Positions 18,305-26,315 are shown, numbered from the stretch's first letter. The stretch is DNA of 64,000 bases from Hydrogenophaga sp. IBVHS1 (GCF_002127265.1 NZ_NFUU01000001.1:2178040-2242039); one strand, 5' to 3'. The notes: generated by a model not told the origin, from the letters alone. A program made the numbers and translations.

Positions 18305-19207
18305 TCAGCGGCTGGCGATGGCACCCAGCCGCTCGGTGTTCTCCCGCAGTTCCCCCACCGGGTCGCGTCCTTCGGTCAACAACACGATGGCCCGTGCGCC
18401 CGATTGCTGCACCGCCAATGCCAGCGCGGCCGGCAATTCGCGGTGGTGCAGCACGGCCACCACCGAGGCGCTGCGCAACCGCCGCGTCAGCTCAGCCAGT
18501 GCGTCGGGCGTCCAGGCTTCATCGGCACGGGCATCGGTGCCTGCGGTGTCGAGGTTGAAGCCATTGGTGAGGTAGTCGAGTCGATCCGACAGACTGAACA
18601 CCGTGAGGTTGCTCGCCGCCGCCAGGCGAGCTTCGCTCCCGGCCGTGGTGGCCAGCAATTGCTGGCGCAGTGCGGCCACATTGGCCAGCAGGCGGGGCCT
18701 GGCCGCCGGCACCAGCCGAGCGACATCACTGGCGATCACGTCGGCCATGCGCCCGAGATTCACGGGATCGAGCCAGGGCAGCGCGTTGGCCGATGCGTCG
18801 CCTTCCTGCAAGGCCATGCCGGGCAGCGATGCGTCCAAAGGGCGCGCGGCGTCGATTTCAATCAAGCGGATGTTCTGCCGGCGCGCCAGGGGAAACAGGG
18901 GATCGTCGGGCCAGATGGATCGCAGCGCAATCACAGCGTCTGCCTGGCGGGCGGCTTCGCCGAGCCCGGCCGCACCACGGCCCGTGAAGAAGGCCAGCTG
19001 ACGGCTGGGTGGCAGCGTCTCTGGCACCGGGCGCAGCACCACAATGCCGGTATCCCGCGCCAGGGCGGTCGTGAGCGCGGCGACCACGGGATGGGCCACG
19101 AGCAATCGCGTGGGAGCGGCAGTCTGTGCCGTGGCGGCGGACATGGCGAACAGGAGGGTCAGCAGACCCATCCAGCGAAGAGCGAATGGAAACGGACGCG
19201 AGTTCAT
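18305..19207 (-). CDS. Second, degenerate metal-binding ABC substrate-binding protein (TroA/ZnuA-like)
   Basis: A 300-residue exported protein with a signal peptide ending near SAATAQTA. Its length and alternating helix/strand pattern (TRLLVAHPVVAALTTALARDTGIVVLRPVP, VIALRSIWPDDPLF, LTVFSLSDRLDYLTNGFNLDTAG, SVVAVLHHRELP) fit the TroA/ZnuA fold. The canonical metal-ligand histidines of that family are mostly missing: I see one near residue 38 and a late HH pair. It is the last gene of the importer operon and overlaps the permease gene by 4 nt. It may be an accessory metallochaperone or may bind a different ligand from the main ZnuA-like protein. The fold assignment is moderately secure; the function is inferred. 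Confidence 0.65.
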   Translation of the reverse strand: MNSRPFPFALRWMGLLTLLFAMSAATAQTAAPTRLLVAHPVVAALTTALARDTGIVVLRPVPETLPPSRQLAFFTGRGAAGLGEAARQADAVIALRSIWPDDPLFPLARRQNIRLIEIDAARPLDASLPGMALQEGDASANALPWLDPVNLGRMADVIASDVARLVPAARPRLLANVAALRQQLLATTAGSEARLAAASNLTVFSLSDRLDYLTNGFNLDTAGTDARADEAWTPDALAELTRRLRSASVVAVLHHRELPAALALAVQQSGARAIVLLTEGRDPVGELRENTERLGAIASR

Positions 19208-20106
19208 CCAGCATGACCTTTCAAAGCCGGCGTAAAACCCCGGATGACCGCCGCGAGTGCGAACAGCCCGCCGGCGGTGAGGATGATGGCCGCGCCCGAC
19301 GGCACCGGCAGTTCGAGTTCGATCGGCACCAGAATGCCGATCTGTGTGCTGACGGTGGCAATGCCCACGCTTAGCCAGAAGAATCCGCGCAGTGAAAGGC
19401 TCAGCAGGCGAGCCGCAGCGGCAGGAATGATCAGCAAGGCGCCCACCAGAATGGCGCCAATGACCTTGACCGAGGCCACCGTGACGATCGTCACCAGCAC
19501 CACGAAGAGATAGTCCAGCAGCTTCACGCGCACGCCGCGCACACTGGCGAGTTGCGGGTTGAAGCTGGCCAGCATGAAGCGGTTGTAGAGCGGCACCGTG
19601 AGCACCACCACCAGCGTGCCGACCACCCCCAGCACGAGCAGATCGCCCGCGTCGACCGTGAGCACCGAGCCAAACAGCACGTTCTCCAGAATGTGGATGT
19701 TCACGCGACCCGAGAGCATCAGCAGCAGGCTCGCGCCCATGGCCAGCGAGACCGCGAGGAACACGCCGATCAAGGTGTCGGGCGATAGCCCGGTGCGGTT
19801 GCGCAGATAGTTCAGCAGCATGCCGAACAGCAGGCAGTAAGCGAAGAGACTCCCGTAAGGCCCGGTGTAGGGCTCACCCAGCAAGATGCCGATGGCCACA
19901 CCGGTGAGGGCAGCGTGCCCCACGGCCTCGGAAAAGAACGCGAGCCGCTTGACCACGACCAGCGTGCCCAGGCCACCGAGCACCGGCCCGATGAACAGAC
20001 CCGCCAGCACGGCGTTGACCACGAACCCATAGGCCAGCGAGGCCGGCAGCGTGCCCTCCCCGGCCAGATGCTGGATGGTCTGACGAAAAGTGTCGAACGC
20101 GCTCAT
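19204..20106 (-). CDS. znuB: Metal ABC transporter permease (ZnuB/MntB family)
   Basis: The inner-membrane channel of an ABC-3-family metal importer, 300 residues with about 8-9 predicted helices. Family features include LAFFSEAVGHAALTGVAIGILLG, the conserved loop that contacts the ATPase, and VGALLIIPAAAARLLSLSL near the C-terminus. It overlaps the ATPase gene by 1 nt at its start and the second substrate-binding protein gene by 4 nt at its end. Zinc is the leading candidate substrate, given the binding protein encoded upstream. Confidence 0.93.
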   Translation of the reverse strand: MSAFDTFRQTIQHLAGEGTLPASLAYGFVVNAVLAGLFIGPVLGGLGTLVVVKRLAFFSEAVGHAALTGVAIGILLGEPYTGPYGSLFAYCLLFGMLLNYLRNRTGLSPDTLIGVFLAVSLAMGASLLLMLSGRVNIHILENVLFGSVLTVDAGDLLVLGVVGTLVVVLTVPLYNRFMLASFNPQLASVRGVRVKLLDYLFVVLVTIVTVASVKVIGAILVGALLIIPAAAARLLSLSLRGFFWLSVGIATVSTQIGILVPIELELPVPSGAAIILTAGGLFALAAVIRGFTPALKGHAG

Positions 20107-20852
20107 CAGACCTCCACCTTCTCTTTTTCTTCTTCACGTCGGTGCCGGCTGGAAAACAGTGCCAGCACACGCTGCGGTGTCAACGTCTGCGCGGCAGCGC
20201 CATCGAACAACACCTGCCGGTTCAGGCCAGTCACCTGGTCCGCCAGGCGCGTGACGGCATCGAGGTCGTGCTCGATCCACAACACGGTCACGCGAGTCTC
20301 CCGCCAGTGCGCGAGCAGGTTCTCGAACGTCTCCACGCCGGCTTCGTCCAGCGCAGACATGGGCTCATCGAGCAGGATGAGGTCGGGCGCGGGAATGAGC
20401 GCTTGCGCCAGCAGCACGCGCTGTCGCTCCCCGCCAGACAAGGCACCCATGCGGCGGTTCGATTTCTCCAGCATGCCGACCTGGCGCAAGGCCTGCTCCA
20501 CCGGCACCTTCCAGCGCGGCGAAAGACCCAGAAACACCGGCCGGCGCTGGCACATCGCACCCATGAAATCCATCACCGTCATGGGCAGGCCGGCGTCGAA
20601 GGCCAGCGCCTGCGGCACGTAGCCCACCGTGCCCGGATGCTCGCCGGGCCAGGCCAGGCTGATGCGGCCCCGATGCGGCACCTGGCCCAGCAGGGCCTTG
20701 AACAACGAACTCTTGCCACCGCCGTTGGGTCCCACGAGCGCATGCACGCTGCCAGCTTCCACGCGCAGGTTCACCTGCCGCAGGATCTCGGTGTGGCCCA
20801 GCGTGAGATCGACAGATTCAAACGCGATGCCCGGTCCACCTGCGGCCATCAA
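20106..20852 (-). CDS. znuC: Metal ABC transporter ATP-binding protein (ZnuC/MntA family)
   Basis: The cytoplasmic ATPase of the importer, 248 residues. Walker A is GPNGGGKSS, the signature is LSGGERQRVLLAQAL, Walker B is LILLDEPMSALDE, and the H-loop is WIEHDLD. The segment KSNRRMGALSGGE just before the signature is typical of the ABC-3 metal group. Both neighbouring genes overlap it by 1-4 nt, so the four-gene core is translationally coupled. Confidence 0.94.
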   Translation of the reverse strand: MMAAGGPGIAFESVDLTLGHTEILRQVNLRVEAGSVHALVGPNGGGKSSLFKALLGQVPHRGRISLAWPGEHPGTVGYVPQALAFDAGLPMTVMDFMGAMCQRRPVFLGLSPRWKVPVEQALRQVGMLEKSNRRMGALSGGERQRVLLAQALIPAPDLILLDEPMSALDEAGVETFENLLAHWRETRVTVLWIEHDLDAVTRLADQVTGLNRQVLFDGAAAQTLTPQRVLALFSSRHRREEEKEKVEV

Positions 20853-21787
20853 ACCGACTCCCGGATCGCGCGAACCACGGTGGCCAGGTTGCGGTCAATC
20901 TCCTGCTCGAACTTGTCGGCGGTGTACGGGCCATGCGAGATGTGCGTCAACGCATAAAGACGCACGCCGGTCTCTCGGCGGATGGTGTCGACGTAGGCCG
21001 AGGGGAAGTCCATCTCCGAGAAGATCACCTTCACATCGAGCGAACGGATCTGGTCGATCGTGCCCTTGAGTTGCGAGGGGCTGGGCTCGATGCCGTGCGC
21101 CGGCTCCACCACGGCCGCAACCTCCAGGCCGAACTCCCGCAGCAGGTAGTCGTAAGCGCCGTGGATGGTGGCAATGCGCAAACCACTGGCGGGCGCCTGG
21201 GCCAGTTCACCCAGCGCGTCGGCCCGAAGCTTGCGCAGTTTCTGCGCGTAAGCGCGGGCGTTGGCGGTGTACGCCGCGGCGTTCGCGGGGTCGAGCTTGC
21301 CCAGCTCGCGCGCAATGGTGTTGACCTGCGAGATCGACGCGGTCACCGACAGAAAGGTGTGCGGATTCACCACCTTGCCCGAGGTGCCTCGCCCGGTTCC
21401 CACCGCCGCGAGCAACGGCACCTGGGCGTTGGCCTCGATCACTTTCAGCCCGGGCTTCTCGCTCGCCGCAATCATCCGGCTCGCAAAGTCGTCGTGCCCA
21501 ACGCCGTTGACCACGATCACGTCGAGCGAGCCAATGCGCTTGATGTCCTCGGTGCGGGGTTCGTAGGCATGGGGGTTGAAACCGGCGGGAATCACCGGCA
21601 CCACGTCGGCCAGCTCGCCGACCACGTTGGCCACATAGCTGTAATAGGGATGCAGCGTCACGCCGATGCGCAGCTTGCGCGCCTGGGCAGAAGCCGGCGC
21701 GCCGGTTCCAGCGAGCGCCACGGGCGCCCAGGCCAGGGCGCACAGCAGTCGCCGGCGGCTCGCAGAAGGCTTGTCCTGAAATGACAT
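20849..21787 (-). CDS. znuA: Metal (probably zinc) ABC transporter substrate-binding protein, ZnuA-like
   Basis: The periplasmic metal-binding protein of the importer, 312 residues. The N-terminus has an SRRRLLC twin-arginine-like motif before the hydrophobic segment and the cleavage region ASAQA. Cluster A-I ligands are visible: H73 (NPHAYEP), H143 (NPHTF), H209 (TIHGAYDY) and an acidic fourth position, perhaps E258 (FSEMDF). A third ligand of His rather than Glu favours zinc over manganese. The His-rich loop found in many ZnuA proteins is absent. A Fur-like rather than Zur-like box lies in front of the operon, so the metal remains open. Confidence 0.88.
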   Translation of the reverse strand: MSFQDKPSASRRRLLCALAWAPVALAGTGAPASAQARKLRIGVTLHPYYSYVANVVGELADVVPVIPAGFNPHAYEPRTEDIKRIGSLDVIVVNGVGHDDFASRMIAASEKPGLKVIEANAQVPLLAAVGTGRGTSGKVVNPHTFLSVTASISQVNTIARELGKLDPANAAAYTANARAYAQKLRKLRADALGELAQAPASGLRIATIHGAYDYLLREFGLEVAAVVEPAHGIEPSPSQLKGTIDQIRSLDVKVIFSEMDFPSAYVDTIRRETGVRLYALTHISHGPYTADKFEQEIDRNLATVVRAIRESV

Positions 21788-21818
21788 GAAGGGTCCTTAA
21801 AAAGAGAACAGAACGGGC

Positions 21819-22427
21819 TCAGTGCGCGGCGTCCTTGCGCGTCACACCGGCGTCGTATCGCACCACCACCTGGCGCCAGCCCTGCCGCTTGAGCGATGCG
21901 TCGTCGAGCTGCTCGGGCCAGGTCTGCGGGCCTTCGCGCTGCACCCAGACCTGGCCGACCTCGCCGTGCCCGTGCGCGTCTTTCGCGCCACCCGCATCCG
22001 AGGCCGGCAGACGCAGCAGGAACGAGGCCGCCACAGCAGGCGCCGCAGTGCGCCCCACGTAGGCCGCGTCAAGTCCTTGTGCGGCCGTGCGCCACTCGTG
22101 CGCTCCACGTGCGGCTGCACCTGCGCCCGCGGCGAACGGCGGCAGATCCATCTCGCGCAGTTGTTCCACACCCGGCAGCTTTTTGTCGATCGCGGCCAAA
22201 GCGCCGATTTCTTCGGCCGCCACCAGCAGGTCTGCGTGCACACCTTGCTCTGCGGCATTGAGCTGCGTGCGGGCATCAATCTGATAGGGCGCCAGGGCCG
22301 CCTGTGCGTCCGGCTGCGCCCGCGTGCCAACGACCAGCGCAGCCACCGCGAGCACGCTCGCCGCCGCCAGCATCACCCAAAGCGTTTCATGGCCCGCGCC
22401 GGCGGGTCTCACCACTTGCACGCTCAT
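21819..22427 (-). CDS. Single-pass membrane protein of the metal-import operon (perhaps DUF6162)
   Basis: A 202-residue protein with an N-terminal membrane helix (LWVMLAAASVLAVAALVVGT) and a periplasmic domain. That domain contains a metal-binding-like stretch DAHGHGEVG and a Trp-rich end (TWPEQ, QGWRQVVVRYD). The start MSVQVVRPAG overlaps the preceding gene by 4 nt; the frame is open further upstream but without coding character. It lies 31 nt before znuA. The resemblance to the DUF6162 proteins found beside zinc importers is from memory and not certain. A role as periplasmic metal-handling accessory is inferred from context. Confidence 0.65.
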   Translation of the reverse strand: MSVQVVRPAGAGHETLWVMLAAASVLAVAALVVGTRAQPDAQAALAPYQIDARTQLNAAEQGVHADLLVAAEEIGALAAIDKKLPGVEQLREMDLPPFAAGAGAAARGAHEWRTAAQGLDAAYVGRTAAPAVAASFLLRLPASDAGGAKDAHGHGEVGQVWVQREGPQTWPEQLDDASLKRQGWRQVVVRYDAGVTRKDAAH

Positions 22428-22756
22428 GGTTTGATTTCGGTGTGGTCGACCTCGGACGAGTGTTCTCCGCCGTCTTCCAGGCGCACAAAGAACTCGCCCG
22501 CTGGCCGCTTGAACTGCAGGGCTGAATCGCTGCCCAGCGTGCTCTTGAGAAGCACGCGCTCGTCGTACGACTTCACCAGCACCGACATGCCAGCCGCGTC
22601 GCTGCCGTCCGAGAACTCCCCCACGCAGCGCACCATGCCTTCGGCCCCGGGCTTGCAAGTGAGCATCAGGCTGTGCGCCGACGCAATACCAGCGATTGCC
22701 GACGCGCCGAAACAAAGGGTGGCCTTCACGAGGTGTGTGCAAGAGGTGTGTCGCAT
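22424..22756 (-). CDS. Small periplasmic protein of the metal-import operon
   Basis: A 110-residue secreted protein with signal peptide MRHTSC...GIASA followed by HSLMLTCKPG. The mature part is a short beta-rich domain with two cysteines (TCKPG, VRCVGEF) and a His/Glu-rich tail DGGEHSSEVDHTEIKP suited to metal binding. It is the first gene of the operon, ending with a 4-nt overlap into the next. An ATG 18 nt upstream is an alternative start, and no clear Shine-Dalgarno is visible for either. I do not recognise the family; the role is inferred from position. Confidence 0.6.
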   Translation of the reverse strand: MRHTSCTHLVKATLCFGASAIAGIASAHSLMLTCKPGAEGMVRCVGEFSDGSDAAGMSVLVKSYDERVLLKSTLGSDSALQFKRPAGEFFVRLEDGGEHSSEVDHTEIKP

Positions 22757-22786
22757 GGTGATCTGGCAGGCCATGAAAGATTGAAC

Positions 22787-22805
22787 GATAATGCGAATTG
22801 TTCCT
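22787..22805. promoter_or_regulatory. Fur-like box between the metal importer and the alpha-hydroxy-acid oxidase
   Basis: GATAATGCGAATTGTTCCT matches the 19-bp Fur consensus at about 12 positions and keeps the AATGCGAAT core also seen before tonB. It lies 20-30 nt from both divergent starts, so one bound repressor could control both directions. No Zur-type TGTTATA palindrome was found here. Confidence 0.5.
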
Positions 22806-22824
22806 AATTATATCGAGCATTTTC

Positions 22825-23970
22825 ATGCGCACAGCCCCGCACGATCTGCCCAGTGGCCTCGCGTCGCTGGGCGACCACGAACGCTACGCCCGCGAGGTGC
22901 TCGATGACCCGACCTGGGCCTACCTGTTCGGCGCTGCAGCAGACGAATTGACCCATGGCCGGAACATCGAGGCCTGGCGCGAACTGGAGCTGATTCCGCG
23001 CGTGCTGCGGCCTCTGGCAGGCGGGCACACGCGCATCGAACTGCTGGGCCGCGAACGCCCCCACCCGATCCTTGTCGCGCCGATGGCTTTTCACCGGCTC
23101 GCCCATCCCGATGGAGAACTCGCCACGGCACTGGCCGCCGCTGCGCTGGGCGCCGGACTGGTGGTGAGCACGCAGGCCAGCTGCCGGCTGGAGGACGTGG
23201 CCGGCACCTTCCTGCCCGGCGAGGATCGCGGCCCGCTGTGGTTCCAGCTCTATCTGCAACCCGACCGCGCTTTCACCCGCGATCTGGTGCAACGGGCCGA
23301 GGCGGCAGGCTACGAGGCGCTGGTCCTCACGGTCGACGCGCCGGTGCAGGGAGCGCGGGACCGTGAGCGCCGCGCCGGCTTTCGCCTGCCTGCCGGCGTG
23401 CGCGCCGTCAACCTCGACGGCCTGCGGTCACCTCCACCCGCCACGCTCCCGGCAGCGCAGAGCGCCCTGTTCGACGACCTGCTGCTCCATGCGCCCACCT
23501 GGGACGATGTGTCGTGGCTGCGCTCGGTCACTCGCCTGCCGGTGCTGCTGAAAGGCGTGCTGCACGCAGACGACGCAAGGCTGGCCATCGAACACGGCAT
23601 CGCCGGGTTGATCGTGTCCAACCACGGTGGCCGCACGCTTGACACCGCCATCACCACCGCCGCCGCACTGCCAGCGCTCGTTGAGACCGTTCAAGGCCGA
23701 GTACCTTTGCTGGTGGACGGCGGCATCCGTCGCGGCAGCGACGTGTTGAAAGCGATGGCCCTTGGCGCGTCGGCCGTGCTGGTGGGGCGCCCGGTGCTGC
23801 ATGGTCTGGCCAACGCGGGCGCGCAGGGCGTGGCGCATGTGCTCCGCTTGTTGCGCGACGAACTCGAAATCGCCATGGCTCTCACTGGCTGCCGTACGCT
23901 GGCAGACGCAGGCAAGGTTCCCATGGCCACCAGAGCCAGGAAAAATCAGGACTTTTTCAACTTTTCTTGA
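22825..23970 (+). CDS. FMN-dependent alpha-hydroxy-acid oxidase/dehydrogenase (LldD/lactate-oxidase family)
   Basis: A 381-residue TIM-barrel flavoenzyme that oxidises L-2-hydroxy acids such as lactate or glycolate. Family features in order: ILVAPMAFHRLAHPDGE, STQASC, WFQLYLQPDR, LTVDAPVQGARDRERRAGF, the FMN-binding Lys in LLKGVLHADDA, the catalytic His in VSNHGGRTLD, and VDGGIRRGSDVLKAMALGASAVLVGRP. The start at ATG 22825 is preferred to an upstream TTG. It is transcribed divergently from the metal importer across a Fur-like box. Iron-responsive control would fit replacement of an iron-dependent lactate-oxidising system, but that is inference. Confidence 0.92.
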   Translation: MRTAPHDLPSGLASLGDHERYAREVLDDPTWAYLFGAAADELTHGRNIEAWRELELIPRVLRPLAGGHTRIELLGRERPHPILVAPMAFHRLAHPDGELATALAAAALGAGLVVSTQASCRLEDVAGTFLPGEDRGPLWFQLYLQPDRAFTRDLVQRAEAAGYEALVLTVDAPVQGARDRERRAGFRLPAGVRAVNLDGLRSPPPATLPAAQSALFDDLLLHAPTWDDVSWLRSVTRLPVLLKGVLHADDARLAIEHGIAGLIVSNHGGRTLDTAITTAAALPALVETVQGRVPLLVDGGIRRGSDVLKAMALGASAVLVGRPVLHGLANAGAQGVAHVLRLLRDELEIAMALTGCRTLADAGKVPMATRARKNQDFFNFS

Positions 23971-23991
23971 GAATGCGAAACATTCTTGTTT
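23969..23991 (+). promoter_or_regulatory. Fur-like box in front of the tonB-exbBD-hemP operon
   Basis: GAGAATGCGAAACATTCTTG contains the inverted pair GAATG/CATTC and the AATGCGAA core of beta-proteobacterial Fur sites. It overlaps the stop codon of the upstream gene and lies about 50-70 nt before the microprotein start. Confidence 0.5.
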
Positions 23992-24039
23992 AGAATGACT
24001 CCCATATGCAAACACCGATGCCCAGCGAAAGGAGCCACC

Positions 24040-24117
24040 ATGACCACCGGATTGACCGTTCTGGGAGCCAGTGTTCTGCTGCTCCTGCTCGCCGTGTGGT
24101 GGGTTTTTCGCCATTGA
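24040..24117 (+). CDS. 25-residue single-pass membrane microprotein leading the tonB operon
   Basis: ATG at 24040 is preceded by an excellent ribosome site (GAAAGGAG, about 6 nt spacing), the best in this part of the window. The ORF encodes 25 residues ending at TGA 24117. It starts MTTGLTVLGAS, continues through an uninterrupted Leu/Val-rich helix, and closes with WWVFRH. It fits a small inner-membrane protein with a periplasmic N-terminus and a positively charged cytoplasmic end. It sits between the Fur-like box and tonB, 33 nt before the tonB start, so it is likely co-transcribed with it. I do not recognise a family. It is too short for ordinary gene callers. Confidence 0.6.
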   Translation: MTTGLTVLGASVLLLLLAVWWVFRH

Positions 24118-24150
24118 CCCAGCCTGGCGGCCCTCGATTTCGCTAAGCTC

Positions 24151-24870
24151 ATGACCCTCGCCCGCGCAAACCCTGCGCTGAACTTTCCCGCACCTCTGGA
24201 CGCCATGCCGCGCCGCCTGAACCGTCGCGTTGCCATCGTGCTATCCGTCCTCGGACTGCACGTGCTGGCCGTGTGGGCGCTGCAAAGTGGATTGCTGCGC
24301 CGGGCCATGGAAATCGTGATCCCCGTGCAGGTGCTGGCCGAGTTGATCGAGCCTCCTCAACCCGTCGCCGAACCGCCGCCGCCAGCGCCGGTGGTGGCAG
24401 CCCCCACGCCGCCCAAGCCCAGGCCGCGCCCTGTTCCGCAACCTCAGCCCCAACCCGTTGCGGCGCCCGAGCCCATGCCACTGGCGCCGGTGGTTCCGGT
24501 CGCGCCACCGGCTCCACCTGCCCCACCAGAGCCGATCGTCGCGGCTGCGCCGCCGCCGGCCCCGCCTGCGCCGCCTGCACCGCCGCGAATCGAATTGCCT
24601 TCTAGCAACGCCGACTACCTCAAGAACCCGCCACCGCCCTACCCGCCGATGTCGAAGCGCCTGGGCGAGCAGGGCCGCGTGGTCGTGCGCGCCTTCATCC
24701 AGCTCGATGGCACCGCTTCGCGCGCCGAAGTGCAGCGCTCCAGTGGCTTCGAGCGGCTGGACCAGACCGCCGTGCAGACCGTGCTGCGGTGGCGCTACGT
24801 ACCCGGCAAGCGCGCGGGTGTGCCAGAGGCGATGTGGTTCAACATCCCGATCAATTTCGTCTTGGAATAA
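24151..24870 (+). CDS. tonB: Energy transducer TonB
   Basis: TonB couples the proton-motive force harvested by ExbBD to outer-membrane receptors such as the Fiu-like protein in this window. The 239-residue protein has an N-terminal membrane helix (RRVAIVLSVLGLHVLAVWALQSGL) containing the His used to contact ExbBD. A long Pro/Ala-rich spacer with PPPAPVV and KPRPRPVPQPQPQP-type repeats follows. The C-terminal TonB domain reads YPPMSKRLGEQGRVVVRAFI through LRWRYVPGKRAGVP. A second ATG at codon 19 is possible. exbB, exbD and hemP follow in the same direction. Confidence 0.95.
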   Translation: MTLARANPALNFPAPLDAMPRRLNRRVAIVLSVLGLHVLAVWALQSGLLRRAMEIVIPVQVLAELIEPPQPVAEPPPPAPVVAAPTPPKPRPRPVPQPQPQPVAAPEPMPLAPVVPVAPPAPPAPPEPIVAAAPPPAPPAPPAPPRIELPSSNADYLKNPPPPYPPMSKRLGEQGRVVVRAFIQLDGTASRAEVQRSSGFERLDQTAVQTVLRWRYVPGKRAGVPEAMWFNIPINFVLE

Positions 24871-24900
24871 GTCACCCTTTTCGCAGGAGTCAGCAGCATC

Positions 24901-25650
24901 ATGGAACCGCAAATCGCATCATCGGGCCTCGCCCACGTCTGGACGCAGGGCGACTGGGTCACACGTTCGGTCGCCATCGTGCTGCTGCTCATGTCGCTCG
25001 CCACCTGGGTCATCATTCTGTGGAAGGCGCTGGACCAGCGCGCCCAGCGCGCGCAAGCCAAAGGTGTTGAAGGCTTCTGGCACAGCGCCGACTTCGCCGA
25101 AGGGCTGGACAAGCTCGGCTCGCCCGAAGGCAACCCGTTTCGCGCGGTCGCCCTCGAAGGCCGTGAGTCCACCCGCCACATCCTGCACAAGGACGGCCAC
25201 AACGGCATGCCACCGCAACGCCAGTTGCACGACAGTCTGGACGTGAGCGACTGGGTGGAGCGCTCGCTTCGCAAGAGTGTGGACGACTTCACCGCCCGCG
25301 CACAAAGCGGCCTGTCAGTGCTGGCCTCGGTGGCCTCCACCGCGCCCTTCGTGGGTCTGTTCGGCACCGTCTGGGGCATCTACCACGCCCTTCTCAGCAT
25401 TGGTGCGGCCGGTCAGGTCAGCATCGACCAGGTGGCGGGTCCCATCGGCGAGGCCTTGATCATGACGGCGCTGGGCCTGCTGGTGGCGATTCCCGCCGTG
25501 CTGGGCTACAACGCCCTGGTGCGCGGCAACAAGGGCATCAGCCATCAGCTCAACCGTTTCGCACACGACCTGCACGCCTACTTCGTGACCGGAGCGCGCG
25601 TCACCGCGAGCGGTGACGGCAAGGTGCTGCCCATGAAGAAAGCCCAGTAA
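24901..25650 (+). CDS. exbB: Biopolymer transport protein ExbB (MotA/TolQ/ExbB proton channel)
   Basis: The proton-channel subunit of the TonB energising complex, 249 residues. Three predicted helices lie near 23-41, 138-160 and 185-205. The conserved block TAPFVGLFGTVWGIYHALLSIG and EALIMTALGLLVAIPAVLGYNALVR are the family signatures. It lies 30 nt after tonB with GCAGGAG upstream of the ATG. ExbD follows 11 nt later. Confidence 0.96.
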   Translation: MEPQIASSGLAHVWTQGDWVTRSVAIVLLLMSLATWVIILWKALDQRAQRAQAKGVEGFWHSADFAEGLDKLGSPEGNPFRAVALEGRESTRHILHKDGHNGMPPQRQLHDSLDVSDWVERSLRKSVDDFTARAQSGLSVLASVASTAPFVGLFGTVWGIYHALLSIGAAGQVSIDQVAGPIGEALIMTALGLLVAIPAVLGYNALVRGNKGISHQLNRFAHDLHAYFVTGARVTASGDGKVLPMKKAQ

Positions 25651-25661
25651 GGAGCACCGCC

Positions 25662-26075
25662 ATGGCCATAGGAACCACCCAGGACAGCGACGAGATGATG
25701 AGCGAGATCAACATGATCCCGTTCATCGACGTGATGCTGGTGCTGCTGATCATCTTCATCATCACCGTGCCCGTGATCAAGCACGCGGTGAACATCGAGC
25801 TGCCGCAGGCCAGCTTGGAGAAGGTGGTGGACAAGCCTGAGAACATTCGCCTGTCGGTGGATGCCGATGGGGTCTACTTCTGGAACGAGCAGCGCGTGGA
25901 CGACGCCGACTTCACCGCCCGTCTGCAGGCCGCAGCGGCAAAAGAGCCGCAACCTGAGCTGCACATCCGCGGCGACAAGGCGGTGCGGTACGAGCGCGTG
26001 GCCCTGGCCATGGCATCGGCGCAGCGCGCTGGCGTGCGCAAGATCGGCTTCATCACGGAGCCAGCTGCACCATGA
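25662..26075 (+). CDS. exbD: Biopolymer transport protein ExbD
   Basis: A 137-residue single-pass partner of ExbB. The membrane helix NMIPFIDVMLVLLIIFIITVPV carries the essential Asp of the FIDVMLVLL motif. A periplasmic domain with LPQASLEKVVDKPENIRLSVDADG and ELHIRGDKAVRYERV follows. AAGGAGC precedes the ATG. The stop overlaps hemP by 4 nt. Confidence 0.96.
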   Translation: MAIGTTQDSDEMMSEINMIPFIDVMLVLLIIFIITVPVIKHAVNIELPQASLEKVVDKPENIRLSVDADGVYFWNEQRVDDADFTARLQAAAAKEPQPELHIRGDKAVRYERVALAMASAQRAGVRKIGFITEPAAP

Positions 26076-26269
26076 ACACACAAGTGCCTTCGCCACCCAC
26101 CGACCGCGAGCTGCACAGCGACGCACCCGCGCCCCTGGCGGGCTCCGAGCTCCCGGTTTTGCCCAGCGCCACCCTGCTGCGTGGCCAGAAGGCAGTGGCG
26201 ATCGATCACAACGGCTCGCTCTACAGGCTGCAGACCACGCGGCAGGGCAAACTGATTCTTACCAAATAG
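26072..26269 (+). CDS. hemP: Hemin uptake protein HemP/HmuP
   Basis: A 65-residue protein whose C-terminal half (LLRGQKAVAIDHNGSLYRLQ then TTRQGKLILTK) matches the HemP signature closely. HemP/HmuP is known as a small factor needed for haem uptake and, in some alpha- and beta-proteobacteria, for activating the haem receptor gene. The N-terminal 35 residues are a Pro/Ala-rich disordered segment. It overlaps exbD by 4 nt (ATGA), and no haem receptor gene follows. The family call is strong; a regulatory role acting on a receptor elsewhere is inferred. Confidence 0.88.
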   Translation: MNTQVPSPPTDRELHSDAPAPLAGSELPVLPSATLLRGQKAVAIDHNGSLYRLQTTRQGKLILTK

Positions 26270-26315
26270 CACCGGGCATTTTTACCGGCAAACGTTTTTT
26301 CATCGTGGGGCGACC

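Noticed and set aside
22787-22805. Zur box
   Set aside because: No TGTTATA-type palindrome is seen; the core matches Fur better.
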